NCBI GenBank assembly: GCA_964035015.1
Contig: OZ036012.1
Coordinates: 1,250,073-1,314,072, forward strand
DNA from: Corallium rubrum
Lineage: Eukaryota > Cnidaria > Anthozoa > Scleralcyonacea > Coralliidae
Reading direction: 5' to 3'
DNA length: 64,000 bases
Positions 33,913 to 44,343 of the stretch are shown piece after piece. The position numbers and the translations under genes are program-made. Position 1 is the first letter of the stretch, and each line of letters starts with the position of its first letter. The notes beneath the pieces were generated by a model. It was not told where the DNA came from. It searched no databases and was given only the letters and a program-made list of their open reading frames with translations.

Positions 33913-34037
33913 GATATTGGGCATTTCACTCGATTACACAGCATGTTCTAAGGATTTAGGGTGAAGGAAAATTCGAGTGAAGAATATATACATTTTAAGA
34001 CCAAACCGGGAGCAGTTGCGAAAAATGCAACTACACA

Positions 34038-34111
34038 GGCCCTCCGGCAGGAATTGAACCCACGACCTTGCGATTCTAGTGCAATGCTCTGACCACTGAG
34101 CCACGGAGGCC
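34038..34111 (-). mobile_element. tRNA-like head of SINE (family B), minus strand
   Basis: It reads GGCCTCCGTGGCTCAGTGG (A box) and GGTCGTGGGTTCAATTCC (B box). The acceptor stem nearly closes (GGCCTCC with GGAGGGCC), and the anticodon loop CTAGAAT gives AGA without the long variable arm expected of a serine tRNA. The body (TTTTTCGCAACTGCTCCCGG) and AT tail identify a SINE. Confidence 0.75.
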
Positions 34112-34546
34112 GTTGCCAAGAGCTCGATCGCGAGTTCTGTATATATAATAAGGTGGTAATGCCAGGAGAGAATTGGGTATATTATAAATGATATTGGGCA
34201 TTTCACTCGATTACACAGCATGTTCTAAGGATTTAGGGTGAAGGAAAATTCGAGTGAAGAATATATACATTTTAAGACCAAACCGGGAGCAGTTGCGAAA
34301 AATGCAACTACAAGGTCGTGGGTTCAATTCCTGCCGGAGGGCCTGTGTAGTTGCATTTTTCGCAACTGCTCCCGGTTTGGTCTTAAAATGTATATATTCT
34401 TCACTCGAATTTTCCTTCACCCTAAATCCTTAGAACATGCTGTGTAATCGAGTGAAATGCCCAATATCATTTATAATATACCCAATTCTCTCCTGGCATT
34501 ACCACCTTATTATATATACAGAACTCGCGATCGAGCTCTTGGCAAC

Positions 34547-34620
34547 GGCCTCCGTGGCTCAGTGGTCAGAGCATTGCACTAGAATCGCAAGGTCGTGGGT
34601 TCAATTCCTGCCGGAGGGCC
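34547..34620 (+). mobile_element. tRNA-like head of SINE (family B), plus strand
   Basis: Same tRNA-like sequence as the minus copy at 34038-34111, followed by the same body and an (AT)n tail at about 34719-34743. Confidence 0.75.
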
Positions 34621-34910
34621 TGTGTAGTTGCATTTTTCGCAACTGCTCCCGGTTTGGTCTTAAAATGTATATATTCTTCACTCGAATTTTCCTTCACCCT
34701 TAAATCCTTAGAACATGCTATATATATATATATATATATATATAGTGTACTGTATATACCACGTGCCCACAAAATAACCCAAAAACGAACAAATAAAACA
34801 AAACGAAAACAAGAACAAAACAAAACTAATATGTACATGTAATTCATTTCTCCGTCTACGTAACCATGCGGCTCGCCACGTTCTCTAATACGGTGGCCCA
34901 CAGAGACAAT

Positions 34911-35315
34911 ACAAAAATATATATTTAGATACAAAAATATTTTATTCCAATACAAAAATATATTTTGCAATACAAAAATATTTATTCCAATACAAAAATA
35001 TTTATTCCGAATACAAAAATATATTTTGCAAAACAAAAATATTTATTCCAATACAAAAATATTTATTCAAATACAAAAATATATTTTGCAATACAAAAAT
35101 ATTTATTCAAATACAAAAATATATTTTGCAATACAAAAATATTTATTACGATACAAAAATATTTATTACGATACAAAAATATTTATTACAATACAAAAAT
35201 ATTTTTTCCAATACAAAAATATTTATTCCAATACAAAAATATTTATTCCAATACAAAAATAAAAATATTTATTGCGATAAGTTAGGACCCAGACCCCAAA
35301 TCACGCAACAAGCGC
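34911..35315. repeat. Left TIR: 20-bp minisatellite plus inner unique part
   Basis: About 18 tandem copies of AATACAAAAATATTTATTCC with terminal-base variants, then GCGATAAGTTAGGACCCAGA. Repeats of the peptide QKYLFQYKNIYSNTKIF in open frames are artefacts. Confidence 0.9.
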
Positions 35316-35328
35316 TTTTTTTTCCATA

Positions 35329-36575
35329 ATGGCCGATCCTTTGCAACAAAGGCGCTGCAAAGCATGTCAATTCATTCTGAAAATCGTTTATCGATTCTGT
35401 CCTAACTGTGGTGAGCCCTTTAGTGAATTTGAGACACTTGACAGCTTAGACGAGAATGGTCTTATCTGCCACTACTTTTCGTGCGGATTTACGTACTCAG
35501 CCATCGTCAAAATACTGGAAAAAAGACACGGTATCACCATGTCACAAAGTACCTTAAAGCTACGATTTAAGGAAAACAACTTGAGAAGACGTTCCGTGCC
35601 TTATGACGCTGGAGAAGTGCACCGAAGAATTGCTGAGCTGCTTAACGGTGCCGGTTGCATGGGTGGTTATCGTAGTATTTGGCATACTTTACGCTTGGAG
35701 GGCATACAAGTACCCAGACATGTTGTGCAGGTAAAATTAAAGGAACTGGACCCTGACGGATGTGAGCTAAGAAAGAGAAAGTGTTTGAGAAGACGTCAAT
35801 ATCACAGCCCCGGACCTAACCACACATGGCACGTGGATGGATACGACAAACTGAAGCCATATGGTTTTCCAATACACGGTGCCATTGATGGCTGGAGTAG
35901 GAAAATCATGTGGCTAAAAGTGGCCCGATCAAACAACCTTCCAGACGTTCCTGCTACTTTTTATCTGGAGTGTGTTGCAGAACATGGAGGATGTGCAGTA
36001 AAGAGATCTGTGGCACAGAAAACGGCATAATTGCTGCAATGCAGTGCGAATTTAGGTATGACGGTGAAGCACACAGTTTTGGTCAGTCTACTGCAAATCA
36101 ACGTATAGAAGGATGGTGGTCCTTTTTTCGCAGGAATCGCTCAACCTGGTGGATGAACTTGTTTAAAGATATGATTGAAACAGAGGTGCTCACTTTGGGG
36201 AATGAAATTGACATGGAATGCATATGGTTTTGTTTTTCCAAGCTCATTCAGAAAGACCTCAACACAACCAAGGAACACTGGAACACTCACTACATCAGGA
36301 AATCAAGGCATGATACAGTGAGTGGGAGACCTGATGAACTTTTCTACATTCCAGAATCTTATGGAGGTATGGATGGATTACTCAACCCCATTCCACCAGA
36401 GCAGCTAGAGTTTGTTTCAGACAATCTGTTGCCGTATGAAGCAGAAGAAAATATGCATCAAGAATACTTAGAATATTTATGTCATGGGTTAGGGTTTCAG
36501 GAAGCTAGAACATGGAATGAAGGGCTTGTTTTATACAGAAGACTGGTTCATATTGCAAAAGAAGGTGACAATTAA
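35329..36575 (+). pseudogene. Integrase-like transposase (rve/IS3-type DDE), frameshifted
   Basis: The ATG lies just inside the left TIR. Residues 10-27 form a zinc ribbon (RCKAC, FCPNCG). Residues about 54-90 and 112-142 look like helix-turn-helix segments; the second (GYRSIWHTLRLEGIQV) resembles the region before the core in IS3-type integrases. The core has HVDGYDKLKPYGF (catalytic Asp 170), then a frameshift at about 36003 precisely where a TDCGTENG-like second Asp is expected (only CGTENG survives), then HSFGQSTANQRIEGWWSFFRR with the catalytic Glu, ending at 36575. The second Asp codon is disrupted, so this copy is probably inactive. Confidence 0.85.
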
Positions 36576-36832
36576 AACTTGTATCCTGAGTTAGCTTATT
36601 AAAATATCCAATTTCCATGCACTGGAATATTTTGTGAGTTGTGATATTGACCATTGTTATATAATGCACTAAAATTGAATATCAAACACTTTGTTCATGT
36701 TAGTTTTGGGATTGATGTATCAGTCAAATTAAAGTGTGTCCATCCCCTAGGACACTGTGCGGGGTAAAAAATCTGTAGCAAATTCATAAGATTTCTCACC
36801 AGCTGAAGTATAAGAGGTGAGAAATACAGTTC

Positions 36833-37336
36833 TCACATGGAACTGCATGGAGTTTGGAGAGAATGCCCATTGTATTTTGGCTTTGAATTAAACCGCTTGT
36901 TGAACGCGGTATGTTTCTTTACTCCTGCTTGTAGGATTTCCTCTGCAGTGGCTGTTGCCTTGATTTTTAGTGGTAGCGACTCGCCTCGTCTTATTTTTTC
37001 CATTTCTTTCATCAAACCAATGGTGATGCAAACTTCTTCTTCTTCAGAACGTGAGCGCTTACGACCACCTTTTCGGACGAAAAAAGAGCTCCTTTCCTTT
37101 TCCTTTTTTTTCTTGTACGTTTCGAAATTCTCCAGAGAAAATTTTTCGACTTTTCCCTGACCCTGTTTGGTCTTTACGTCAACAGTACTAGGACGACTAG
37201 TACTAGGTCCAGGCATTTCAGCGTTAACCATCGATTGATTGCTGGTTACGGAGCTTCCACATAACGGACAAAATAAATATCCAAGTTCCAGAAGGGCGCT
37301 ACATTCCGAACACTTTCTTCCACCACGAGTAGCCAT
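36833..37336 (-). CDS. Zinc-ribbon, Lys/Arg-rich accessory protein of the integrase transposon
   Basis: 167 codons from the ATG at 37336, just inside the right TIR (the open frame upstream of it is repeat-encoded). KCSEC and FCPLCG form a zinc ribbon spaced like that of the transposase at the other end. A Ser/Thr/Pro linker follows, then a basic KKKKEKERSSFF stretch with RKGGRKRSRSEEEE, then VCITIGLMKEMEKIRRGESLPLKI. The last part resembles, from memory, the N-terminal part of HECT-like proteins frequent in cnidarian and fish genomes. No HECT domain is present, so it is either truncated or a short accessory protein. Function unknown. Confidence 0.6.
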   Translation of the reverse strand: MATRGGRKCSECSALLELGYLFCPLCGSSVTSNQSMVNAEMPGPSTSRPSTVDVKTKQGQGKVEKFSLENFETYKKKKEKERSSFFVRKGGRKRSRSEEEEVCITIGLMKEMEKIRRGESLPLKIKATATAEEILQAGVKKHTAFNKRFNSKPKYNGHSLQTPCSSM

Positions 37337-37394
37337 ATTTAATGAGCAAAAGCTCTGGCTCGAGCTCTTATACGAGCCTGAGTACGAGATTAGC

Positions 37395-37803
37395 GCGATT
37401 TGGGGTCTGGGTCCTAATTTATCGCAATAACTATTTTTGTATTGGAATAAATATTTTTGAATTGGAATAAATATTTTTGTATTGCAATAAATATTTTTGT
37501 ATCGGAATAAATATTTTTGTATTGCAAAATATATTTTTGTATTGCAATAAAGATTTTTGTATTTGAATAAATATTTTTGTATTGCAGAATATATTTTTGT
37601 ATTGGAATAAAATATTTTTGTATCCCAATAAATATTTTTGTATTTGAATAAATATTTTTGTATTGCAAAATATATTTTTGTATTGGAATAAAATATTTTT
37701 GTATTGGGAATAAATATTTTTGTATTGGAATAGATATTTTTGTATTGCAAAATATATTTTACCATCTAAATATATATTTTTGTATCTCAATAGATATTTT
37801 TGT
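37395..37803. repeat. Right TIR: inverted 20-bp minisatellite
   Basis: About 18 copies of GGAATAAATATTTTTGTATT, the complement of the left array, after the inner motif TTTGGGGTCTGGGTCCTAA. Confidence 0.9.
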
Positions 37804-37825
37804 ATTGTCTCTATGGGCCACCGTA

Positions 37826-38275
37826 GAAAAGACCCAACTAAACCTAACTATTCGTTAGGAAAACATCTCAAGTCTGTTGATAGCGTCAAATACTTGGGAG
37901 TTAATATTACACAGGATTTATCTTGCGGTGAACTTGTGAGCATTACGGTAAACAAAGCTAACAAAGTTTTAGGAATAATCAAACGCACTGTTGGCACTAA
38001 AAATCAAGATGTATTTTCAACCTTATCTAAATCTCTTGTACGACCTATTATTAAATATGCAGCACCAGTCTGGTGCCCATACCTAGTTAAAGATATTCTA
38101 GAGCAAACCACAAGTATAAGTTGCACCTTAAAGCTGCAAAATTAAATTGTTATAAGTATTAATTTTTTATTCGAATAATAAGTAGGTGGAATAATCTTCC
38201 ACGAAAAATTGCTGAAGCTGAAAATCTTCAGAAGTTTAAGAGTGGACTTAAAAAATTAATGAACACTTAGATAAT
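37826..38275 (+). pseudogene. LINE reverse transcriptase C-terminal fragment
   Basis: LKSVDSVKYLGVNITQDLSC, then KANKVLGIIKRT and SLVRPIIKYAAPVWCPY, then in another frame SRWNNLPRKIAEAENLQKFK and a stop. This is the usual ending of a CR1/jockey-type ORF2. It begins right at the integrase transposon edge, is 5' truncated and has at least one frameshift. Confidence 0.75.
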
Positions 38276-39240
38276 TTACTTCCTTGATTGGTCGATTGAT
38301 ACGCTTTATGACTTTTATTTCTTCATTTTGTATATTTATGTTTGGGAATTGTTATATAGGGCTAACCTCACGATTTCCTTTTCAAGATTGTATTTGTATT
38401 TTAATTTTTTTTTCACATCCTGTATAAATTTATTATGTTATGTTATTACTTAAAATTCCGCGCTTGTGCATGTCTGCATCTTTGTCCATAACATTAGCTA
38501 TCGTTTAACCACAATCCTTTGTTTCACGTAGAATTATTTGGAGATATAGGTCTTTAAAGATCAATTTTGGTAGGAATGAAGTTCTTGTTTACTTAATCCA
38601 TATTTGCATGACAAACAATGTTTAGTTGTTACTTAAGCTAATTTGAGGTAGTAAAACATTGTGGTTAAATGTATCGCCGCCATCTTTTTCGGCTGACGGG
38701 ACAAAATGAATCATGTTTTGCAAATCAGATAAAATCATTTAAATAAACAGATAATTGTAATATATTATCCGTACTCTCGATTATTGATATACATCGTATT
38801 CTTCTATTGATATACATCATATTCTTGCCATTTTCACTTTAAGTACGCACTTTATAAATTATAACCACTTAAAACGAAGTTGTTCTTCCCAGCATTTAAA
38901 ATTTATGCAAATATAGTCCTAATAGTTTATAATTCATTTTCGCAACCTAAAGTACGAGTCATTATTTATTTGCAAATAGTATTTGAGATTACCAATGTTG
39001 ACCAAATATATTTGTTTCATTTTTAACAACTGGTCTTTGGTTCTGTTATTTTTATACTAGACGAATATTAAATCTCAAAACTGTTCAAATCCTCATATTT
39101 TTAGCCTGTGTGTACAGCCCAGATATACAGAGTGTATATTCAGGCTATATAATTTGCACCCAACTAATTGGTGAAATTTTGTCAATGTGTTTTTCCAAAA
39201 CTGTTTTAGTTCTACCATTTACAATATCTTTTTCTTTTTT
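38276..39240. other. Unrecognised AT-rich sequence, LINE 3' UTR then probable intron
   Basis: The first 180 bp look like LINE 3' UTR. The remainder has no recognised feature and leads into an exon acceptor at 39244. Confidence 0.4.
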
Positions 39241-39244
39241 TCAG

Positions 39245-39340
39245 CCAATATATGTGCTTCATCTTCATGCCTTATTGATGGCACTTACCAAAAGGGATGC
39301 TCGTGTCCTCCAGGATATAAACCCCGTACTTGTGAGAAAG
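39245..39340 (+). CDS. EGF-like domain exon
   Basis: A polypyrimidine tract and TCAG acceptor precede a 96-bp exon encoding NICASSSCLIDGTYQKG, CSCPPGYKPRTCEK; the donor is AAAG|GTGAGA. Six cysteines in EGF-like spacing are present. The exon is phase 1-1, typical of shuffled EGF modules, and its last G joins in phase with the exon at 44344 to make the codon for Asp of DPC. It belongs to an extracellular or membrane protein whose other exons lie outside the recognised set. Confidence 0.7.
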
Positions 39341-39709
39341 GTGAGAGGGAATGTATAGTAATGGTCTAGTCCATCCTAATTTCTCTTAACACGTTGAAGC
39401 CTGACGACGAGTCTTTAAGGTTTATTCCGACTAATGCCGGACGATTTTATTCAGCACAGGGAGAGGTCCAGGCCTCAAAGTGTTAAGTTATTTTTAGATC
39501 TCGATTTAGCCAATATCATCAAACGATGCTCATAGCATGTGACACATATCGTGAATTTTGCGTGGCGGTTTACACGTTACTTTCGGAAAAACAATATGGT
39601 GGGAAAAAGTCACGTTACTAGTTTCGGAAAAACAAAATGGTGGGAAAAAGTCATGGGAATGTCAGAGTGAAGTACGTTTTGTCGAAGAATTGCCATACGA
39701 AATGGTGTA

Positions 39710-40165
39710 GGGTGTAGGGTGAATGGTGGTGTATGGTGGTGTATGGTGTATGGTGGTGTATAGTGTATAGTATGTAGTGTGTAGTGTGTAGCGTGTAGCG
39801 TGTAGCGTTTAGTACGCGCGAGATTACCTCGTGAAATCTAAAAATAACTTATCAAAAATTTGGGATTTCATATATAATATCAGTACGTATTATATATGAG
39901 ATGTATAGTGTTTAGTGTATAGTGTTTGGTGTGATGTAGGATGTATGGTGTTTGTTGTATGATGTTTGGTGTATGCCGTATGGTGCATGCATGGTGGTGC
40001 ATGGTGGTGTATGGTGGTGTATAGCGGTGTATGGTGGTGTATACTGTATACTGTATAGTATATAGTGTATACTGTATAGTGTGCAGCGTGTAGCGTTTAG
40101 TACGTAGTTTGTAGTGCGTAGTATGTGGTAGTACGTAGTAGGACGTAGCATGTGGTATGTAGTAT
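39710..40165. repeat. GT-rich low-complexity tract (GTGTATGGTG and GTGTAGYGTG variants)
   Basis: Degenerate repeats of about 7-10 bp in two blocks (about 39713-39810 and 39900-40165), interrupted by unrelated sequence. Confidence 0.8.
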
Positions 40166-40650
40166 ATACCTCGCAGGTGAATAGCGCGTTTTACACAATC
40201 TCATTGGCTCCTCAATCTCGGGATATCATACACTATTCACCTGCGGCCAAAACAATATGGCGGCCAGTTGTGCTTTGTTTACCGAAGCAGGGGATTTTGT
40301 TGATAAGCAAGGCTGATGTAGTAGAAAACTAGATCCATTTTTGCTTGTTTACTATATTTAAATATTTGTTTATAGTTCAAGTGGGCTTACCACAAAATGT
40401 TGAGTGTCGCAATTGTCAGTTTCACGCGGAGCGATCTTCAGGCAACTGAGTAGTTTCGATTCGTGGGCCGCTTAAATGGTTTTGGTCAAAAGGTGTAATT
40501 TAATTCCTGATTGAAATTACATACAACAAAACCCACAACAACCACGCAAAAACCGACATCGCAATATCATTTGTTTCGTATATAGAAAAACGAGACAGGC
40601 AACTTCGCACTATTCCTTTATTTAAAAAAAGCTTTCAACCATTCGTTCTT

Positions 40651-40755
<105 letters not shown>

Positions 40756-40900
40756 TAATAAGGTTGTTCTCCGAGTGTAACGAAACCAAACTGGGAAACA
40801 TTTTAAAAATGCAGACCCCAGTAGGACTCGAACCCACGACCTTCCGAACGCCAGGCGGACGCTCTACCGACTGAGCTACACGGTCTGGCGGAGAAAGGTA
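40756..40900 (-). mobile_element. tRNA-derived SINE (family A), copy 1
   Basis: On the minus strand the head reads TGTAGCTCAGTCGGTAGAGC (A box) and GGTCGTGGGTTCGAGTCC (B box), occupying 40811-40891. The body (TTTAAAATGTTTCCCAGTTT) and the (AT)n tail follow. The anticodon-like loop is CTGGCGT. It is a SINE rather than a tRNA gene because the same body follows in all three copies. Confidence 0.8.
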
Positions 40901-40914
40901 TGGGAATAATTGTT

Positions 40915-41400
40915 TTTATTATATGTCTTGCGAGTCCGAACTGGCGTATTGAACGCTGATTGGCTAACGTGCGAGTCCGTACTTTACCGTACGGACTCGG
41001 TGTACGGACCCGCACAAAAACAACAAACTACAGCGAAACAATTAACCGACGAAGATGATATATTAAATGCTACGGAGACAGAGTACATTAGAGAAAAAAA
41101 GCAAGCCATTTTAAAACGCCGGGCAAACCTCGCAACAACGTCAGCAATGTCGCTAGCACTTGAGCAACAACAAGAAAACGAAGACGAAAACATGTTTTCT
41201 CTAAATTATTTCTCGTTGTTGTGGAGACATATAATAAATTCCTTATTAACCTCACAAGCTCGGTCTGTACGGGAAAATATTTTGCTTTCGATCTTTTGAG
41301 TACAGACCTCGCCCTTCGGGCTCGGTCTGTACTCAAAAGATCTCAAGCAAAATATTTTCCCGTACGGACCTCGCGCTCGGTTAATAAGTACTTAATACAC
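40915..41400. mobile_element. Hairpin-ended non-autonomous element with a small ORF
   Basis: GTACGGGAAAATATTTTGCT at about 41268 is repeated in reverse complement at about 41345-41365, with TTTTGAGTACAGACCTCGCC next to the loop. The left side also has GTACGGACTCGG inverted words. Between them, 40985-41299 is open (LTDEDDILNATETEYIREKK, then ALEQQQENEDEN): charged, possibly coiled coil, unrecognised. Confidence 0.45.
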
Positions 41401-41504
41401 TGAATGTCGAAGCGGTACTTCGCTTTATCGACTCAGGGTCAAACTATACTCAGTTCTTATTATTATTGATGAATGGTGGAAGTTGTCACTCAGGTGGATA
41501 AACG

Positions 41505-41650
41505 GTAATAAGGTTGTTCTCCGAGTGTAACGAAACCAAACTGGGAAACATTTTAAAAATGCAGACCCCAGTAGGACTCGAACCCACGACCTTCCGAACG
41601 CTAGGCGGACGCTCTACCGACTGAACTACACGGTCTGGCGGAGAAAGGTA
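41505..41650 (-). mobile_element. tRNA-derived SINE (family A), copy 2
   Basis: tRNA-like head at 41561-41641, same family as 40811-40891, with a few substitutions. Confidence 0.8.
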
Positions 41651-41775
41651 TGGGAATAATTGTTTATACACTGAATGTCGAAGCGGTACTTCGCTTTATC
41701 GACTCAGCGTCGAACTATACTCAGTTCTTATTATTATTGATGAATGGTGGATGTTGTCACTCAGGTGGATAAACG

Positions 41776-41925
41776 GTAATAAGGTTGTTCTCCGAGTGTA
41801 ACGAAACCAAACTGGGAAACATTTTAAAAATGCAGACCCCAGTAGGAATCGAACCCACAACCTTCTGAACGCTAGGCGGACGCTCTACCGACTGAGCTAC
41901 ACGGTCTGGCGGAGAAACTAACTTG
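41776..41925 (-). mobile_element. tRNA-derived SINE (family A), copy 3, abutting a LINE
   Basis: Head at 41832-41911. The flank shared by copies 1 and 2 (GGAGAAAGGTATGGGAATAA) is cut after GGAGAAA, where the inverted LINE segment begins. Confidence 0.8.
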
Positions 41926-42640
41926 CTCAATTATTTGATTATCAATCTTAATATCAGAGTTTTTGATGTAGCGTTTATTTCTGGCACAGAAAATAACACA
42001 TTTAGTTTTTTTAAGATTTAAGGAAAGTTTGTTTGATTTAAACCACGAGGCTATTACATTAAGCTCCTGGTTTATTGACTATCAGCTGATTAAGATCAGT
42101 ACCTGAAGAAAAAAGACTAGTATCGTCTGCAAATAAGATTATACCTAAAAGGGAAGAACAATTAGAAATATCATTTATATATAAGAGAAATAGCAGAGGT
42201 CCTAAAATAGAACCCTGAGGAACACCACACGCAACAGTCCTATGTGAAGACAATGTGTTATTGAATTTAACAAACTGTTTTCTATTAGAAAGGTTATCTG
42301 AGAACCAGAGTAATGGTGTTCCTCTTATGCCATAATGATTAAGTTTCTCAATAAGAATACTATGGTTCACAGTGTCAAATGCTTTACTCAAATCAATAAA
42401 AACACGTACAGAATACTCTTTTTTATCAATTGAGTCTGAAAGGTTATCAATTAACTCCAATACAGCCATAAAAGTAGAGCGGTTTTTCCTAAAGCCAAAC
42501 TGATTATCAAATAGAATATTGTATTTGGTGAGGTAATTTAAAAGTCTCGCATAAATAATTTTTTGTTTGAAAATTTCCAGTGTCATCGGCCTTAAAAATA
42601 GGGATAACTTTAGCAATTTTTAGTTGATCTGGAAATGTCC
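41926..42640 (-). pseudogene. LINE reverse transcriptase palm, inverted segment
   Basis: On the minus strand, FPDQLKIAKVIPIFKADDTG is followed after a frameshift by DNQFGFRKNRSTFMAVLEL, VFIDLSKAFDTVNH, ACGVPQGSILGPLLFLLYIND and ILFADDTSLF, then LNVIASWFKSNKLSLN and IDNQIIEQVS at the left end. All catalytic motifs are present. It is the 5' part of the same LINE whose 3' part runs plus from 42635. Confidence 0.85.
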
Positions 42641-43260
42641 AAATCCATTGGGGTTATAAACAAAATAAAATCAGTTATTTCTGCCACAGCTCGGCGATCA
42701 CTATACTGTACCCTTGTTCTGCCCTATATCCAATATTGCAATATAATCTGGGCAAAGACCTATAGTACTAATCTTGAAAAGATCTTGAAACTACAAAAGC
42801 GCATCATCCGAATAATTGCTAATGTTGGATATAGAGAGCATACAAAGCCTTTATTTATTAAGCTAAAATTATTGACTGTTAATGACATAAATAAATTTCA
42901 AACCGGATCTTTCATGATTAAATGCCTAGTTTCCCCATCCACTCTTCCTTCTGTCTTTCAAACCTACTTTGTTTGCAATGATGAGATTCACAATTATAAT
43001 ACCAGAATTGCTGACAAAATACATGTCACTCAAGCAAGAACCAAAACTAGACAAATGACACTAAGACAAAGCGGGATATCACTTTGGAATTCTCTTGATG
43101 ATACTATTATCCAATCCAAAACATTAAAATCCTTTCAGAAAAAGCTTAAAGATTTCTTATTTAACGAAATGCATGATGAACAGCTAAACAATGCATTTTA
43201 GATCTTTTTTTTGTCTAGTATACTTACTCTTACTTTAACTTTCCTTTTTACTTAGTTTTT
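42635..43260 (+). pseudogene. LINE reverse transcriptase thumb/C-terminus, plus segment
   Basis: 188 codons: MSKSIGVINKIKSVIS, LVLPYIQYCNIIWAKTY, LQKRIIRIIAN, SGISLWNSLDDTI, SFQKKLKDFLF and a stop at 43201. This continues the RT carried in inverted orientation at 41926-42640, with about 20-25 residues missing between them. Confidence 0.85.
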
Positions 43261-43325
43261 TGGTGATTGGCAATTTCACAAACTCTCTCAAGTTTTCTTC
43301 TGCCAATCTCCTTCCATATTTATAC

Positions 43326-43328
<3 letters not shown>

Positions 43329-43378
<50 letters not shown>
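43329..43378. repeat. (AT)n microsatellite
   Basis: AT tract at the LINE 3' end. Confidence 0.95.
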
Positions 43379-43383
<5 letters not shown>

Positions 43384-43501
43384 CTATTCAAGCTCGAGCC
43401 GTAGGCGAGAGATTGTATATCCGATACAAAACGGACACGAATGTTGTAAAGTGCTTGTGATAGGAATGGGTGTATACGTTCGTATTCGTGAATGATCTTA
43501 A

Positions 43502-43810
43502 AGGTGGTCTACAGTCGGTTCTGCGCATGTGCCAAGTGGGGGCTCCAAAACATGACATTCGTAGATAATTACATGAAGTACTCAGCTCAATGTAAACTGT
43601 TGGGAACAACATGGCAGAAAACCAAGAAATTCGGCGAGGATATCTCTTCGGATTACTTCTATTTCTTTTGAAAATGTTTTGTTTTGGGTACAACTAATGA
43701 AGAGGAAGCAAGAAAAGCTTACAATCTTGAATAAGGTATCAATATTTTTTTTGTAAATAAAGATGTAAACATTAGTTCCCTACATGCGCAGAACCGACTG
43801 TAGACCACCT
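43502..43810. mobile_element. 309-bp MITE flanked by TTAA
   Basis: The ends AGGTGGTCTACAGTCGGTTC and its reverse complement at 43791-43810 form TIRs of about 28 bp (through GCGCATG). TTAA lies on both sides (43498-43501 and 43811-43814), a target preference of piggyBac- and Kolobok-type transposases. No coding. Confidence 0.75.
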
Positions 43811-43944
43811 TTAAAGATAGGAATGATATTTGGTGTGAAAATTGAACTGAAAGTTTATGTAAATAAGCAGGATTTTGTATCAGATATACAACCTCCTCCA
43901 CGGTCACGATTTCTTTTGTGTTTTCTTCATGAATTATTAATGAG

Positions 43945-44049
<105 letters not shown>

Positions 44050-44343
44050 ATATTAAATAGATCACATATTACGTCACAGCCAGGGGGTAAAGAACAAAAA
44101 AGCACGACATGAGTCGAACTGTGACTTTGCTTATTACAAGTCTGCATGACAAACATTTTTTCTGCAAGCATCGCACTCGTTTTGTTATACCTGTTGACTG
44201 GTGCATTAGCAGATTGCAAACCATTTTCCATCGTAAATTTCCGATAACTTAATTACAAAACAAGGAAGTCCAAAGAGCTGATTTGTTCTTTAAATATGTT
44301 CTTAAAATTTATTTATTTTTTTCTTTTCTATTCTCTATATAAG

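Larger units (their letters stand above)
33935..34718. repeat. Large palindrome of tRNA-derived SINE copies
   Basis: The left arm (about 33935-34312) is the near-perfect reverse complement of the right arm (about 34346-34718), with a 33-bp centre. Each arm holds one full SINE and one partial SINE separated by a segment containing CGATCGCGAGTTCTGTATAT. Confidence 0.85.
34891..37823. mobile_element. Two-gene integrase-type DNA transposon with minisatellite TIRs
   Basis: The left end CGGTGGCCCA and right end TGGGCCACCG (37814-37823) are exact inverted repeats with TA on each side. Each TIR is about 425 bp, made mostly of about 18 copies of AATACAAAAATATTTATTCC, and ends internally in GTTAGGACCCAGACCCCAAA or its complement. 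Inside are two convergent genes, an integrase-like transposase (plus) and a lysine-rich protein (minus), both starting with a zinc ribbon just inside a TIR. I cannot assign a named superfamily with confidence. Confidence 0.8.
41398..41933. repeat. Tandem duplication of about 268 bp containing SINE A
   Basis: The segment starting TACACTGAATGTCGAAGCGG occurs at about 41397 and 41667; both copies end in a SINE head. Confidence 0.85.

Noticed and set aside
34547-34620. Functional tRNA gene
   Set aside because: Anticodon loop gives AGA without a serine-type variable arm, and a shared SINE body and AT tail follow; treated as SINE. Same for 40811-40891 and its two copies.
34965-35329. Asn/Lys/Tyr-rich ORFs (QYKNIYSNTKIF repeats)
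   Set aside because: Translations of the 20-bp TIR repeat; the equivalent at 37414-37790 was rejected for the same reason.
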